A DNA stretch of 64,000 nt from Branchipolynoe longqiensis (Eukaryota > Annelida > Polychaeta > Phyllodocida > Polynoidae): the NCBI GenBank assembly GCA_030323885.1, contig CM059194.1, positions 28,244,363 through 28,308,362 of the forward strand, read 5' to 3'. Below, in pieces: positions 9,340-21,299 of this stretch (position 1 is its first letter; every line of letters begins with the position of its first letter). The notes beneath the pieces are model-generated. The model saw only the letters and a list, made by a program, of their open reading frames with translations, did no database searches and was not told where the DNA came from. Both the position numbers and the translations under genes were made by a program.

Positions 9340-11515
9340 ATATTGCTGTTGAGTGACCTACATCTGTGATATGCTGTTGAGTGACCTACAACTGTGGTAT
9401 ATTGCTGTTGAGGGAGCTACAACTGTGATATATTGTGGTTGAGTGATCTACAACGGTGATATATTGCTGTTGAGTGACCTGCAATTGTGATATATTGTTG
9501 TTGAGTGAGCTACAACTGTGATATATTGTGGTTGAGGGAGATACAACTGTGATGTTTTGATGGTGAGTGAGCTACAACTGTGATATATTGCTGCTGAGTG
9601 AATTACAACTGTGATATATTGTTGCTGAGTGAGCTACACCTGTAATATATTGTTGCTGAGTGAGATACAACTGTGATATATTGTTGCTGAGTGAGCTACA
9701 ACTGTGATATATTGTTGCTGAGTGAGCTCCAGTTCTGATATATTGTTGCTGAGTGAGCTACAACTGTAATATATTGTTGCTGAGTGAGCTACAACTGTGA
9801 GATATTGTTGCTGAGTTAGCTACAAATGTTATAAATTGTTGCTGAGTGAGCTACAACTGTGATATATTGTTGCTGAGTGAGCTACAAATGTGATATATTG
9901 TTGCTGAGTGAGCTACAACTGTGAGATATTGTTGCTGAGTGAGCTATAACTGTGATATATTGTTGCTGAGTGAGCTACAGCTCTGATATATTGTTGCTGA
10001 GTGAGCTACAACTCTGATATGTTGTTGCTGAGTGACCTACAACTGTGATATATTGTTGCTGAGTGAGGTACAACTGTGATATATTGTTGCTGAGTGACCT
10101 ACAACTGTGATATATTGCTGTTGAGTGAGCTACAACTGTGATATATTGCAGTTGAGTGAGCTACAACTGTGATATATTGCTGTTGAGTGAGCTACAACTG
10201 TGATATATTGCGGTTGAGTGAGCTACAACTGTGATATATTACAGTTGAGTGACCTACAACTGTGATATATTGTTGTTGAGTGACCTACAACTGTGATATA
10301 TTGCTGTTGGGTGATGTACAACTGTGATATATTGCTGTAGAGTGAGCTACAATTGTGATATATTGCAGGTGAGTGAGATACAACCGTGATATATTGTTGT
10401 TGAGTGAGCTACAACTGTGATATATTGTTGCTCAGTGACCTACAACTGTCATATATTGCTGTTGAGTGACCTACAACTGTCATATATTGTTGTTGAGTGA
10501 CCTACAAGTGTGATATATTGCTGTTGAGTGATGTATAACTGTGATATATTGCTGTAGAGTGAGCTGCAATTGATATATTGCAGTTGAGAGGGATTCAACC
10601 GTGATATATTGTTGTTGAGTGAGCTACAACTGTGATATATTGTTGCTGAGTGACCTACAACTATGATATATTGCTGTTGAGTGAGCTACAGCTGTGATAT
10701 ATTGTTGCTGAGTGACCTACAACTGTGATATATTGTTGCTGAGTGACCCACAACTGTGATATATTGTTGCTGAGTGAGGTACAACTGTGATATATTGTTG
10801 CTGAGTGACCTACAACTGTGATATATTGCTGTTGAGTGAGCTACAACTGTGATATATTGCAGTTGAGTGAGCTACAACTGTGATATATTGCTGTTGAGTG
10901 AGCTACAACTGTGATATATTGCGGTTGAGTGAGCTACAACTGTGATATATTACAGTTGAGTGACCTACAACTGTGATATATTGTTGTTGAGTGACCTACA
11001 ACTGTGATATATTGCTGTTGGGTGATGTACAACTGTGATATATTGCTGTAGAGTGAGCTACAATTGTGATATATTGCAGGTGAGTGAGATACAACCGTGA
11101 TATATTGTTGTTGAGTGAGCTACAACTGTGATATATTGTTGCTCAGTGACCTACAACTGTCATATATAGCTGTTGAGTGACCTACAACTGTCATATATTG
11201 CTGTTGAGTGACCTACGAGTGTGATATATTGCTGTTGAGTGATGTATAACTGTGATATATTGCTGTAGAGTGAGCTGCAATTGATATATTGCAGTTGAGA
11301 GGGATTCAACCGTGATATATTGTTGTTGAGTGAGCTACAACTGTGATATATTGTTGCTGAGTGACCTACAACTATGATATATTGCTGTTGAGTGAGCTAG
11401 AGCTGTGATATATTGTTGCTGAGTGACCTACAACTGTGATATATTGTTGCTGAGTGACCCACAACTGTGATATATTGTTGCTAAGTGACCTACAACTGTG
11501 ATATATTCTGACATG
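9340..11515. repeat. 2.2-kb minisatellite, about 32-bp unit with ~711-bp higher-order period
   Basis: Roughly 65 copies of a unit of the type GAGCTACAACTGTGATATAT plus TGTTGCTGAGT, with alternate forms (GACC for GAGC, GCTGTTG or GCAGTTG for GTTGCTG). Rare variants recur at a fixed distance: the atypical ATTGATATATTGCAGTTGAG variant appears near 10568 and again near 11279, and a GAGGTACAACTG variant near 10067 and 10777. That implies a segment of about 22 units was duplicated as a block. Spacing and sequence are degenerate and there are no distinct spacers, so this is not a CRISPR array. Non-coding. Confidence 0.92.
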
Positions 11516-11607
11516 GTAGCTTTGAACGGTGAAATAACCTTGATAATTGGGGTATGATTGTATAGATTAGAACTGTGATATACGGGCTAAGATAGATTGG
11601 TTGGTTG

Positions 11608-11937
11608 TTGGAGTTTTAAGTCCGGGTAACATCTAAAGTCATATCAGGATGGGTACCGACTTGTGACAGTGCTCACTCATGGCACCTTTATAGTGCTGCC
11701 CCACTGGGAGACCCAGTCAACAGCACCATGACCTAATATCCCACTCAGTCACATTATCCTGACACTGTCCCAACCAGTCCATACCCTATTCGAATAATGT
11801 CGAGCGCCTGGCTAGGAAGTGACAAGTATCAATGTTTAAGTCATTGGTTTGAGTCGACCAGGATTTTGAATCCCACGATCTAGCAAAACGGGAGACGGAC
11901 GCTCAACTCACTCGGCCATCCCGTCTGGTGCCCCGAA
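11608..11937 (-). repeat. SINE-A, minus strand, near full length
   Basis: Runs from the reverse tail (GTTGTTGGAGTTTTAAGTCC) through the reverse central block (ATCCCACTCAGTCACATTAT) to the reverse tRNA-like head (GGGAGACGGACGCTCAACTC, ACTCGGCCATCCCGTCTGGT). Confidence 0.88.
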
Positions 11938-11939
11938 CT

Positions 11940-12025
11940 TATCTCATGGGAGTATTTTCCTCAAGGGATAGAGAGTCCATTATTTCATGGGAGTATTTTC
12001 CTCAAGGGATAGAGAGTCCATTATT
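11940..12025. repeat. 43-bp tandem duplication
   Basis: CATGGGAGTATTTTCCTCAA followed by GGGATAGAGAGTCCATTATT occurs twice head to tail. Confidence 0.85.
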
Positions 12026-12179
12026 GACGATTCTGAGACGGGGACTACGGGCAAGGCGATCTGATAAACAACTCCTGCAATACATCATCAGATATATAGA
12101 CGGCATCTAATATTAATATTTAGAGACTAGACAGCGGGCAGGTCACGCGGCCATTGCATTGCATACATGAGTGGAAGCA

Positions 12180-13325
<1,146 letters not shown>

Positions 13326-13868
13326 CTTGTGATATTGGAGAACTGTCCGCCGGACCCGAATTTTTATTTCAAAACGACGATCACCAATTTAATTTGTGTT
13401 ATTTGGCCTAAGGGGGAAAACGCGTGGAATTAATACACTTAAAGAACAAACAACAAATGGTTGTTGTTGGTGTTTTACATCCCAGCAACATCTTAGGTCG
13501 TACCAAGACCGGTATCGACTTGTGAAGACAGCACACACTCATTTTGGATTTATAGTGCTGCCCCACTGAAAGATCGCATCACCAGCATCCATATTATGAC
13601 TGGTACCGACTTGTAACAGGACACATTCATTTCGGCTGTATAGTGCTGCCCCATAGAAATACCAGGACTCTAGCACCATTACCCAATCACAGTATTATAA
13701 TACTGAGCCAACCAGTCGTTGCTCTATCCAATTAATGCCGAGCGCCATACTAGGTAGCGAAAGATATTAATTTTGTGCGTAATTGGTATGAGGCGGCCGG
13801 GTTTCGAACCCACGACCTCAACCAAGGGAAGCCTGCCCTGCGGCTATACCGACTCGGCCATTCGGTCC
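13326..13868 (-). repeat. Diverged SINE-A variant, minus strand, with internal duplication
   Basis: 13326-13450 shows nothing. From 13455 the reverse tail (GTTTTACATCCCAGCAACAT) is followed by two copies of the ATAGTGCTGCCCCA block (13555 and 13645), then ATTAATGCCGAGCGCCATAC, and a tRNA-like head with reverse B box GGTTTCGAACCC-type sequence at 13799 ending CGACTCGGCCATTCGGTCCA. Divergence is much higher than in other copies. Confidence 0.75.
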
Positions 13869-14134
13869 AGTCTACAATAAGTGGACAACATAATTACAAT
13901 GAGGGGATTGCATACGTAGGGAAAAATAGAAAAATGCCCCCCCCCCCACCCCACCATACCTATTCGGCCTCCATACTCCAGGGCAGAGACTCTATTTTTA
14001 CCACACCCACTCAATCCTGTTTTTAAATGTCCTACTTCGTAAGGGTCGGCCCAGACGTCCTCCTCTGAGGTCCAGGTCATCTGGCACAGTGTCCCCCTCG
14101 ACTGGGAAGAAATGGACTAATTGTCCTCTCATTG

Positions 14135-14420
14135 CTTAAAGCTACATAGTCCGATGAAAAATTAAATTTTCAAAACCAAACCAATTATCTAGGTCAGATT
14201 CTACATATCTATCTTAGATACTGATGCACATATTAAGCATTTGTTTCTGCATAGAAGGCAATACTGAGGCAATTTAACAGAACCTGTTATTGCAGAAGTC
14301 TATGGTGTCAGAGTTTTGGCAAGCTTGCCAAAACTAATTTTCCATGCTTGCACTCAAAATATCTAAAAAAAAAGTTTACCATTTAAAATAAGAGTAACTT
14401 TGAACTAATATAAAGTAGAT
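14135..14420. mobile_element. TTAA-flanked MITE-like element, truncated copy
   Basis: Begins TTAAAGCTACATAGTCCGAT and shares its interior with 27361-27704, 31521-31793 and 35878-36297. At the centre is the palindrome TTTTGGCAAGCTTGCCAAAA (about 14316-14335). The right terminus is missing. Sequence of MITE family 1 starts soon after. Confidence 0.7.
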
Positions 14421-14439
14421 ACTAGCTAAGCATTAAGTT

Positions 14440-15012
14440 ATTTATAGATTTGGGAAATCCCTCGAGTCGACAATATGAATAACGCCGCCAATGCGGCGGT
14501 GGCATTAATATCGGTTCAAATTTAGGGTTAAATTGATCAAATTTCACTTATTGCGTATTTAATTCTGTCAAATATGATAGCATTCAATAGATTTGGGCCT
14601 AATAAATTGCCGCTGGCAGCCGCATCGACATCGCTTTCCATACTGACGGATGAAACCGTCGATGCGGCGGTGGCGGCGGCAATTTGTTTACTTTACGTTT
14701 GTCGATTCGAAAATATTAATATTAATATCGCCGCCGTTGTGGCGGAAACATTAATCTCGCTTCGATTTTAGGGTTAATTTAATAAAATTTCACTATTTGA
14801 CTATGTAACTTTGTTAAATATGACACGATTGAATAGATTTGATACCTTACACCGCTGTAAACTAGCAAAATTTCTGGTTGACCTTAACCTAGTTTAAGCT
14901 TCTGGTGTTAGGCCTATCACTGACTTGTGCATACCATTTTTCACCGCTAAACGGGAATTCCTGCCAAACACCGTTTTGCCACGCTAACACTGACTCCTGC
15001 ATACGGGCCCTG
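14440..15012. mobile_element. MITE-like TIR element, family 1 copy 3
   Basis: The interior matches the other two copies (GATTTGGGAAATCCC, TTAGGGTTAAATTGATCAAA, GCCGCCGTTGTGG). The right end reads GACTCCTGCATACGGGCCCTG to 15012, but a matching left terminus is not seen, so the left end is probably lost in the junction with the TTAA element. Confidence 0.6.
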
Positions 15013-15610
15013 CACACAAATGAGTGATTGATCACTAATTAATGGTTCATCACTATGTTCACAGCAGAGGGTAATTAATATTAACCGCAAAAAGCTAGTT
15101 GTAAAATTTTCCGATATATGAGATATGGGCTATGGAGAACTTTGCTATAATAAATTGCAACTTGTTTATGAAATGATAAATGGTATGTAAAAACAAAGGC
15201 ATATAAGGTATATGTGGAGCTGGTGATCCATTACTAATTGAGAATAGAAATTGTGTATCAATATAGTTAGAGAGAGAGGGTCACTTCTTGACATGTGGGA
15301 CAGTCTTTGGGAAGTCGCCTCACATACCCCGTCCCCTCCAAGTGTTATTTATTGATCACTGCACCAGATACAACAGGGCATTGTAGCCAGATCTAACAAT
15401 GCCTTGGTTACAAGGATATTGAACCCTCATTGGTGGATAGAGGAATACCTGTTAGTGATTGGAAGACTGGATCATGTGATCACCACCATCTTGTTTCTTG
15501 AAACTATATATACAATAAATCAGGGAGTCTCACTCTCCTACCTTTTACTCTTTATCTACTTTCCTTCCTTGCCTGTAGTGATTTCCTATTAGCCTATCTA
15601 CAACACTCAA
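15013..15610 (+). repeat. Degenerate LTR-like sequence
   Basis: The right part (about 15420-15605) shows the order seen in LTR family L2: a CATTGGTGGA box, a TATATATA box, AATAAATCAGGGAGTCT, then a pyrimidine-rich tract (CTACTTTCCTTCCTTGCCTG) ending TAGCCTATCTACAACAC. Compare 49055-49160. The left boundary is unclear, and 15013-15220 shows nothing I recognise. Confidence 0.45.
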
Positions 15611-15974
15611 ACCGCCAGCCGTCGACTTTACATAGTGGTATTTATTCTGTCTGTCTTGTTAATCACATTCACATGCATACATAGAAATTTACACAAAATT
15701 CCAAAATAGTCAGATCCATCTGAAATGATAGCAAAGACCATCACTGATGCAATTTATGAAATGGTTTCACTAATTGTGTCAGCTGACTGCGAAATTTAAC
15801 TCACCAAATCTTTTTCCGAAATTACAGTAGGCAATATAGTCTACTTGATTTTAGTCACTCTAAGATTTGCTTATGTTTCAAATTGGCAAAGAGGTCTCAT
15901 ATGTTATTTACCTTAAAACAGTGTTGACACTAGGCTATAGAATGCACACTATTATAACTTGCATACAGCCTGCG
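15611..15974. other. No feature recognised
   Basis: AT-rich unique-looking sequence without an ORF, repeat or RNA gene that I can support. Confidence 0.5.
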
Positions 15975-16560
15975 AAAAAGGAAAGGAAAGCTTGCTTTAT
16001 TTAACGACGAGCACATTGATTTGTATCATCGGCTATTGGATGTACAAAATATGGTCATTCTGACACATTTCTTTTTAGGACGGGGTGGCCGAGACGGGGT
16101 GGCCGAGTGGGTTGGAGCGTCCGTCTCCCGTGCTGGTAGATCGTGGGTTCGAGTCCCGGTCGAGTCAAACCAATGACTTTAAAATTGATACTTGTCGCTT
16201 CCTAGCCAGGCGCTCGGCATTATTAGGATAGGGCAAGGACTGGTGTGCTCAGTGTCAGGATAATGTGACTGAGTGGGATATCAGGTCATGGTGCCGGCGG
16301 CCTGGTTTCCCAGTGGGACAGCACTATAAAGTCGCCATGAGTGCGCACTGTCACAAGTCGGTACCCGTCCTGATATGACCTTAGATGTTGCTAGGATGTA
16401 AAACAACAACAAACAAACAAACAAACTTTTAGGAAACCCACTGCCCCCACATAGGCTACTCTTTCCAATAAGCAGCAAAGGGTCTTTTATATACACTTTC
16501 CCACAGACAGGACAGCACATACCACCTCCTTTGATGAACCAGTTGTGAACCACTGGTTGG
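15975..16560. repeat. Mollusc-type SINE/LINE-tail repeat, split by SINE-A
   Basis: The left part (15975-16080: GGAAAGCTTGCTTTATTTAA with CGACGAGCACATTGATTT) and right part (16426-16560: GGCTACTCTTTCCAATAAGC, AGCAAAGGGTCTTTTATATA, CCCACAGACAGGACAGCACA) are two pieces of one dispersed repeat that I recognise, from memory only, as very common in molluscan genomes. SINE-A is inserted between them and duplicates CTTTTTAGGA. Confidence 0.65.
16081..16425 (+). repeat. SINE-A, full length with TSD
   Basis: tRNA-derived SINE of about 345 bp. Head: A-box-like GGTGGCCGAGTGGGTTGGAG and B-box-like GGGTTCGAGTCCC, as in tRNA genes. A conserved non-tRNA central block follows (CAAGGACTGGTGTGCTCAGT, TGACTGAGTGGGATATCAGG, CCCAGTGGGACAGCACTATA), then the 3' end CCTGATATGACCTTAGATGT and a (CAAA)n tail. 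Flanked by CTTTTTAGGA (16071-16080) and CTTTTAGGA (16426-16434), a target duplication of 9-10 bp. The first 15 bp of the head are duplicated. A pol III transcript and LINE-borrowed retroposition are inferred from the structure. Confidence 0.9.
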
Positions 16561-16955
16561 AATGGAGGTTAACATCCTGGTAACATCTAAGATCATATTA
16601 TATCAGACCAGACGGGATTGCCGAATGAGATTGAGCCTCCGCCTCCTGTTTTGGGAGATTAGGGGATCTGAACCCATGGGTTCGTAGTTTCGAACCCTGG
16701 TCGACTTAGACTTACAAAATTGACACTTGTCACTTCCTAGCCTGGCGCTCGGCATTATTAGGATAGGTCAAGGACTGGTTGGCTCATTGTCAGGATAATG
16801 TGACTGAGTGTGGGCAGCGTGAATTCAAATTGAATATATTGCTGCTGCCAGCCTGGTTTCTCAGTGGGGCAGCACTATAAATTCACCATGAGTGCACACT
16901 GTCACAAGTCGCTGCCCGTCCTGATATGCTAAGATGTAAACAACAAAACACAAAC
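16561..16955 (+). repeat. SINE-A, two pieces
   Basis: 16561-16605 is a reverse-strand tail (TTAACATCCTGGTAACATCT). 16606-16955 is a plus-strand copy from GACGGGATTGCCGAATGAGA through GGTTTCGAACCCTGG-like B box and central block to GATGTAAACAACAAAACACA. An insertion of GGGCAGCGTGAATTCAAATT occurs in the central block and recurs at 17244. Confidence 0.8.
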
Positions 16956-17471
16956 AAAAAAAGAACATCCAAGGTCATATCAGGACGGGGCATTCAAGAT
17001 AAAACTGTTAACTGTTAAACTGTTAAACTGTTAAACTGTTAAACGGTTAAACGCCTATTAAAGGCACCAAGACCAAATATTTGTGTTAGGAAAAAGTGGC
17101 ATAGATGATTTCCACCACTAACCTGCCCTCTGGTGGTAGTAGCAAGAACTAATGTTGTGGGTATCAGCAGTGCACTGCGCATGCTCCAATGGGTAGCGTA
17201 TGTTCTGCACATGTGTAGGCAATATACAACAGTTCATCGGCGGACAGCGTGAATTCAAATTGTTATCCCTGCTGTTTAAATCACAGACTATTCGATACGC
17301 AACAATGAAGTGCAATTTAACACACTTTCTGTGTTATAATCTCGAGACATGATTGTACATACATGTACGAATATGCAGTAAATAAGACAAAGTAAAATAA
17401 TTTTAAATAGGTTTTAACATTTCAGCTTCCACCCATTTAAAACACTGCTCTTTCACAACCAAAGAGCATGT
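16956..17471. other. Spacer with an ACTGTTAA-type microsatellite and SINE tail
   Basis: 16960-16995 is a reverse SINE-A tail fragment. 17003-17050 contains about six AAACTGTT units. The rest, to 17471, has no gene or recognised repeat apart from the shared CAGCGTGAATTCAAATTG motif at 17244. Confidence 0.5.
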
Positions 17472-17483
17472 TAGCAATGAGGA

Positions 17484-17829
17484 TTCATTTGTTTGTTTGC
17501 TGTTGTTTTACGTCCTAGCAACATCTAAGGTAATATCAGGAAGGGTACTGCGTTGTGACAGTGCGCACTCATGGTGACTTTATAGTGCTGCCCCACTGGA
17601 AGATTAGGCCACCAGCACCATGACCTGATATCCCACTCAGTCACATTATCCTCACACTGAGCCAACCAGTCCTTGTCCTATCCTAATAATGCCAAGCACC
17701 AGGTTAGGAAGCGACAAGTATCAATTTTTAAGTCATTTGTTTGACTCAACCAGGGTTCGAACCCACGACCCCATGATCTACCAACACGGGAGATGGACAC
17801 TCTAACTCATTCAGCCATCCCGTCTGGTC
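17484..17829 (-). repeat. SINE-A, full length with perfect 12-bp TSD
   Basis: A complete reverse-strand copy from (TTTG)n at 17484 to CATCCCGTCTGG at the head. Flanks are identical: TAGCAATGAGGA at 17472-17483 and 17830-17841. This fixes both ends of the SINE and shows retroposition rather than tandem spread. Confidence 0.93.
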
Positions 17830-18032
17830 TAGCAATGAGGAAGTCCATGCCAAGATCCAGCAGGCAATTTGAACCACACGGAAGATCTGCTGGCGATCAT
17901 AAATTGATGCAGACTGCAGTGGTACGGCCATATTTCCCCTGTTCATCAGGTCTGGCTAAATCCATCTTGCAAGGCACAGTGAAAGGGGGAGAAAATAAGG
18001 CCAACAAAGGAAGAGGTGGGAAGACATGATTG

Positions 18033-19330
18033 ATTGTTTCGTGGTTGGTTTACGCCGTGTCGGCAGCATAGGCCATATTCACGGTGAGAAATGTTTGGTT
18101 TTTGTTCAAACCATCGCTTTTACATGTAAAGGCAGACAATCAATTATGTGCCAATAGACACTCATTAAATTAGAAAGCTCACAATCATATATTTGTGGTC
18201 AAGGGAAACAAATTCCCATAGAAAAAGAAAAGTTTTATTAATAATTGATAGAATCTATTTAGTAAACTATATGAGGTGGTACAGTCCAGGTGCCCTCAAA
18301 AAGGCTCAAATGTTTTCCAGTTTTACCTTAGTAAAAAGGTCACGCATACTGTCTGCAGTGTAGAACTGTTCGCGCAGGGCCAAAAAATCAATGCAACTTA
18401 GTCAAATGTGTTTGAGTGTCAGCGGGGACTGACACCCAATACATTCAGGGGGAGGTTCCCCCTTGAGCAGAAAAGCATGTGTAAGCCACGAGTGGCTAAT
18501 ACGGCAGTGGCTAAGGACCACTTGGTCCCGCCGACCTCCTCCATGAGTCTGTGGTGTCTTTCCCACAGGTGGTTCAATTTCTTTAAGTTTATTAATGTTT
18601 TCATCCCACTCATGTTGCCATTTGGATTTTATGTGGATGGCTATTAGTGGTTTCAGATCAGAGTGAGGGATCAGACACGGTTCAAGATCACAGTTCAGGG
18701 CCTTCTTCGCAGCCTGATCAGCTCGTTTGTTTCCTTGTATGCCGGCATGGCCAGACACCCAGAACAGGTGGATGTCATACCCATCCTTTGTCAGTTGGTT
18801 CATTTTATAAATGACCATTGCTAGAATAGGATGATTCATTTTCAGTCCAGCAACAGCCAAGAGGCAAGAGAACGAATCACTGTATATAACATAGTTAGTG
18901 TGGTTGGATACCTCGATACACTCCAATGCGAGAAGGAGTGCTCGGGCTTCTGCAGTGAAAACCGAGCTCTGATCGGGCAAACGTACACCAAATTTTTCCC
19001 GTCAGCAGACTGCCACAGCAGCTACCCGGCTTTGGTCTTTCGAACCATCAGTGTATATGGAGAGGTGGTCTGCAAACTGGCCTTGAATCTCTGCATGCAG
19101 TCCTTGGTACTCAAGTGGATGTGCCCCAGACTTCCTCAGTTCCGCGAATCGGAAGATAACCGATGGCTTTCTCAACGACCACGGGGGATGTTCTGGGACT
19201 TTGGCGGGAAGACAACATAAGGGACTGAACAAGCCTGAAGCTTGGCAAGTCGCAGCGGGTAGTGGAGAACCGGGGAAAATCGAGAAAACTGGGCGCAAAG
19301 TCAGCTGTGGTGACCCAATGGCTGTCATGG
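18033..19330 (-). mobile_element. 5'-truncated RNase H-bearing LINE, copy 1
   Basis: On the minus strand the element ends in a 3' UTR (about 18033-18400) containing GCCGACACGGCGTAAACCAA, a tail shared with copies at 36433-37010 and 47373-48888. Upstream is an RNase H coding region (see separate entry). The 5' boundary is diffuse near 19330, next to a GATGATGACGATGATG microsatellite. No TSD was recognised. Confidence 0.75.
18402..19225 (-). pseudogene. LINE RNase H domain, interrupted
   Basis: A minus-strand frame continuous from about 19225 to 18402 with one in-frame TGA at 19002-19004. Visible RNase H signatures: IYTDGS (first acidic residue), TAEARALLLALE (second), YSDSFSCL (third) and WVSGHAGIQGNKRADQAAK (HAGI.GN..AD). 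Downstream is a Cys-rich segment PECIGC that may be a zinc-knuckle-like end. In the related copy at 47672-48885 the TGA position is CGA (48341-48343), so the break fits a CpG to TpG change. RNase H at the end of a LINE ORF2 is known from I-like and related clades. Not a host gene. Confidence 0.75.
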
Positions 19331-20020
19331 TTAAGTGATTGATAACGATGATGATGACGATGATGATCACAATCATGACGACGTGCATGTTACACTATTG
19401 TTGAGAAGCCTTATTTTACCAACATGTAGGGATTACAATAAACAGATATTCCAAATGGGCCTCACTCATCCTTCGGGCTCGACCCATTTGAAACTGCAGC
19501 GTCCACTAGTGAAGACTGGTCCCTTTTTAAAGAGCTGTTCCCTTTTTAGCCAGCACCCGAGATGCAATGTCAATGCCTGATTAACTCTGAAAGGTTTCAG
19601 TAACCCTAACAAAAAATTCCAAACAATTTCACCGAGTTAAAAGTAAATTCAAAGTACTCTGTCAAAAAAAAACAATGAATTATTAGTCTGAAACCAGCTG
19701 GAAGGTAGGTGAAAGTGGAACAGCAAGCGAAAGAGTAAGAGTAAGCAAAAAACAAAGAGTAGGAGTACGAGTAACAACATGGATAACCAGCAGTAGAGTA
19801 AGAGCAACAATAAGAACAGGATTAGCTTAAAAGTAAGAGTAAGACTCCAAAGTGGATGGAAACGCTGCCGGCATCGCGAAATCTGACATAATTTAACCAT
19901 TCTAAAAACACTTCCACCTCCATTAATTCTGCTTTGTTTGAAATAAACATTATATGCCATGAATGCGTGTTCTTTTCACGTTTAGGGTCTTCAATTTTTA
20001 ATTAACATGATGAAATAAAG
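19331..20020. other. Intergenic, with GAGTAAGAGTAAG-type simple repeats
   Basis: 19335-19385 is a GATGATGACG microsatellite. 19715-19855 is composed of AGTAAGAGCAACA and AGTACGAGTAACA units that recur at 21020-21235. No gene found. Confidence 0.5.
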
Positions 20021-21014
20021 TAGAGTCAATGGCCACTTGTTTGGGTGTACCATCAACAGCTCTGTGCATGTTTGCCAAAGTCTGTTTGCATCCAGTCTTA
20101 GCTACTCCCTTCCCTAAAATTGCTACCATTGTCACCTGAGCTAAAAATAACTAATTAATCAGGATCGTCAAATGATATCATCAGAAAGCTAAAAGTCTTC
20201 TTCTACCTAACCAGAACAATATTTGTTTAAGATTTATATCATACTTGGCAAGATTGGTCTGAGAAATGACCATCTCTTCCTGTCTCCCGCACCAGAGCGA
20301 CAAACATGGTGTTGATGGAAGCTTCTGTTTCAGCAGGAAAAGCTTGACGTGGCACCCATCAATGATGACATTAGAGTATTTTAGAGTATTGAAGGTGCCA
20401 GACATTGAAGACATTTCTGAAGTGTATTGTTTCTGAGGGAATCTGTTTAATCACCTTAATAAAGTTAAATGTTTGCAGCCTAGACTTGTAGTCACCTAGC
20501 AATGCCTATAAAAGTGAACCTTCAGTTTTTGCCTCTTATTAATTGAAAACCTCTATGATCATATACAGCTTTTGATTCTGATTATTTTGGAATAAAAAAT
20601 AGAGGGATAGTGTAACTAGAATGGAAGTTATGATGTTTCAAAGAATTTATCATTAATCCTGATGATATTCAGTAGAAATTAAGGAATTTAGCTAGTTTCG
20701 CATGCAATATCTGAAAGAATAATAAAGCTAATGGTCTGGAAAAAAATGGAGCCTGCTATTTCTGCTATAGAGAGTGACATTCTTTAATATTGGACAAATG
20801 ATATGCAACATAGATTTTGTGTTGGGCCTTAAAAACCTAGATTTCCCAAATTTGGAAATGTGCACAAATTTATAAGGGTGTAAAAATGAATCTTTAAAAC
20901 CTCATCATTTCGGGACTTTTCAACAGATCTATATACATTTTATATCGCTGGAATCGGATTTCAAAGATCTATGATCCTATATAATGTTGAACACTGAAAC
21001 ATTAAAATAAAACA
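20021..21014. other. No feature recognised
   Basis: About 1 kb of unique-looking AT-rich sequence. ORFs are short and have no recognised domain. Confidence 0.5.
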
Positions 21015-21240
21015 TCACTTTGGAGTACCTAGTAAGAGTAACAACATGAATAACCAGTGGTAGAGTAAGAGCAACAGTAAGAACAGGATTACTAGCAAGA
21101 GCAGGAACAAGAGTAACAGTAAAGGGAAAAGCAAGAGTAGAAACAATGATAAGGAGTAAGAGAAGGGGAGAGTAAGAGTAAGAGAAATACTAAATTCGAT
21201 ACTCAGAGGCAGAGGAAGAGCAAGAGAAGGTGCAAGAGAA
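21015..21240. repeat. (AGTAAGAGCAACA) simple tandem repeat
   Basis: Purine-rich, degenerate 6- to 12-bp units such as GAGTAAGAGCAACAGTAAGA. The same motif and order as 19715-19855, including the words AACAACATGAATAACCAG. Confidence 0.7.
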
Positions 21241-21299
21241 AGACAAAGTACATACTTACAAATGGGTATGTACGTGACATCTGATCACTGTCACCACCA

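Noticed and set aside
9340..11515. CRISPR-like regular array
   Set aside because: Units are contiguous and related along their whole length, with no unique spacers. The context is eukaryotic.
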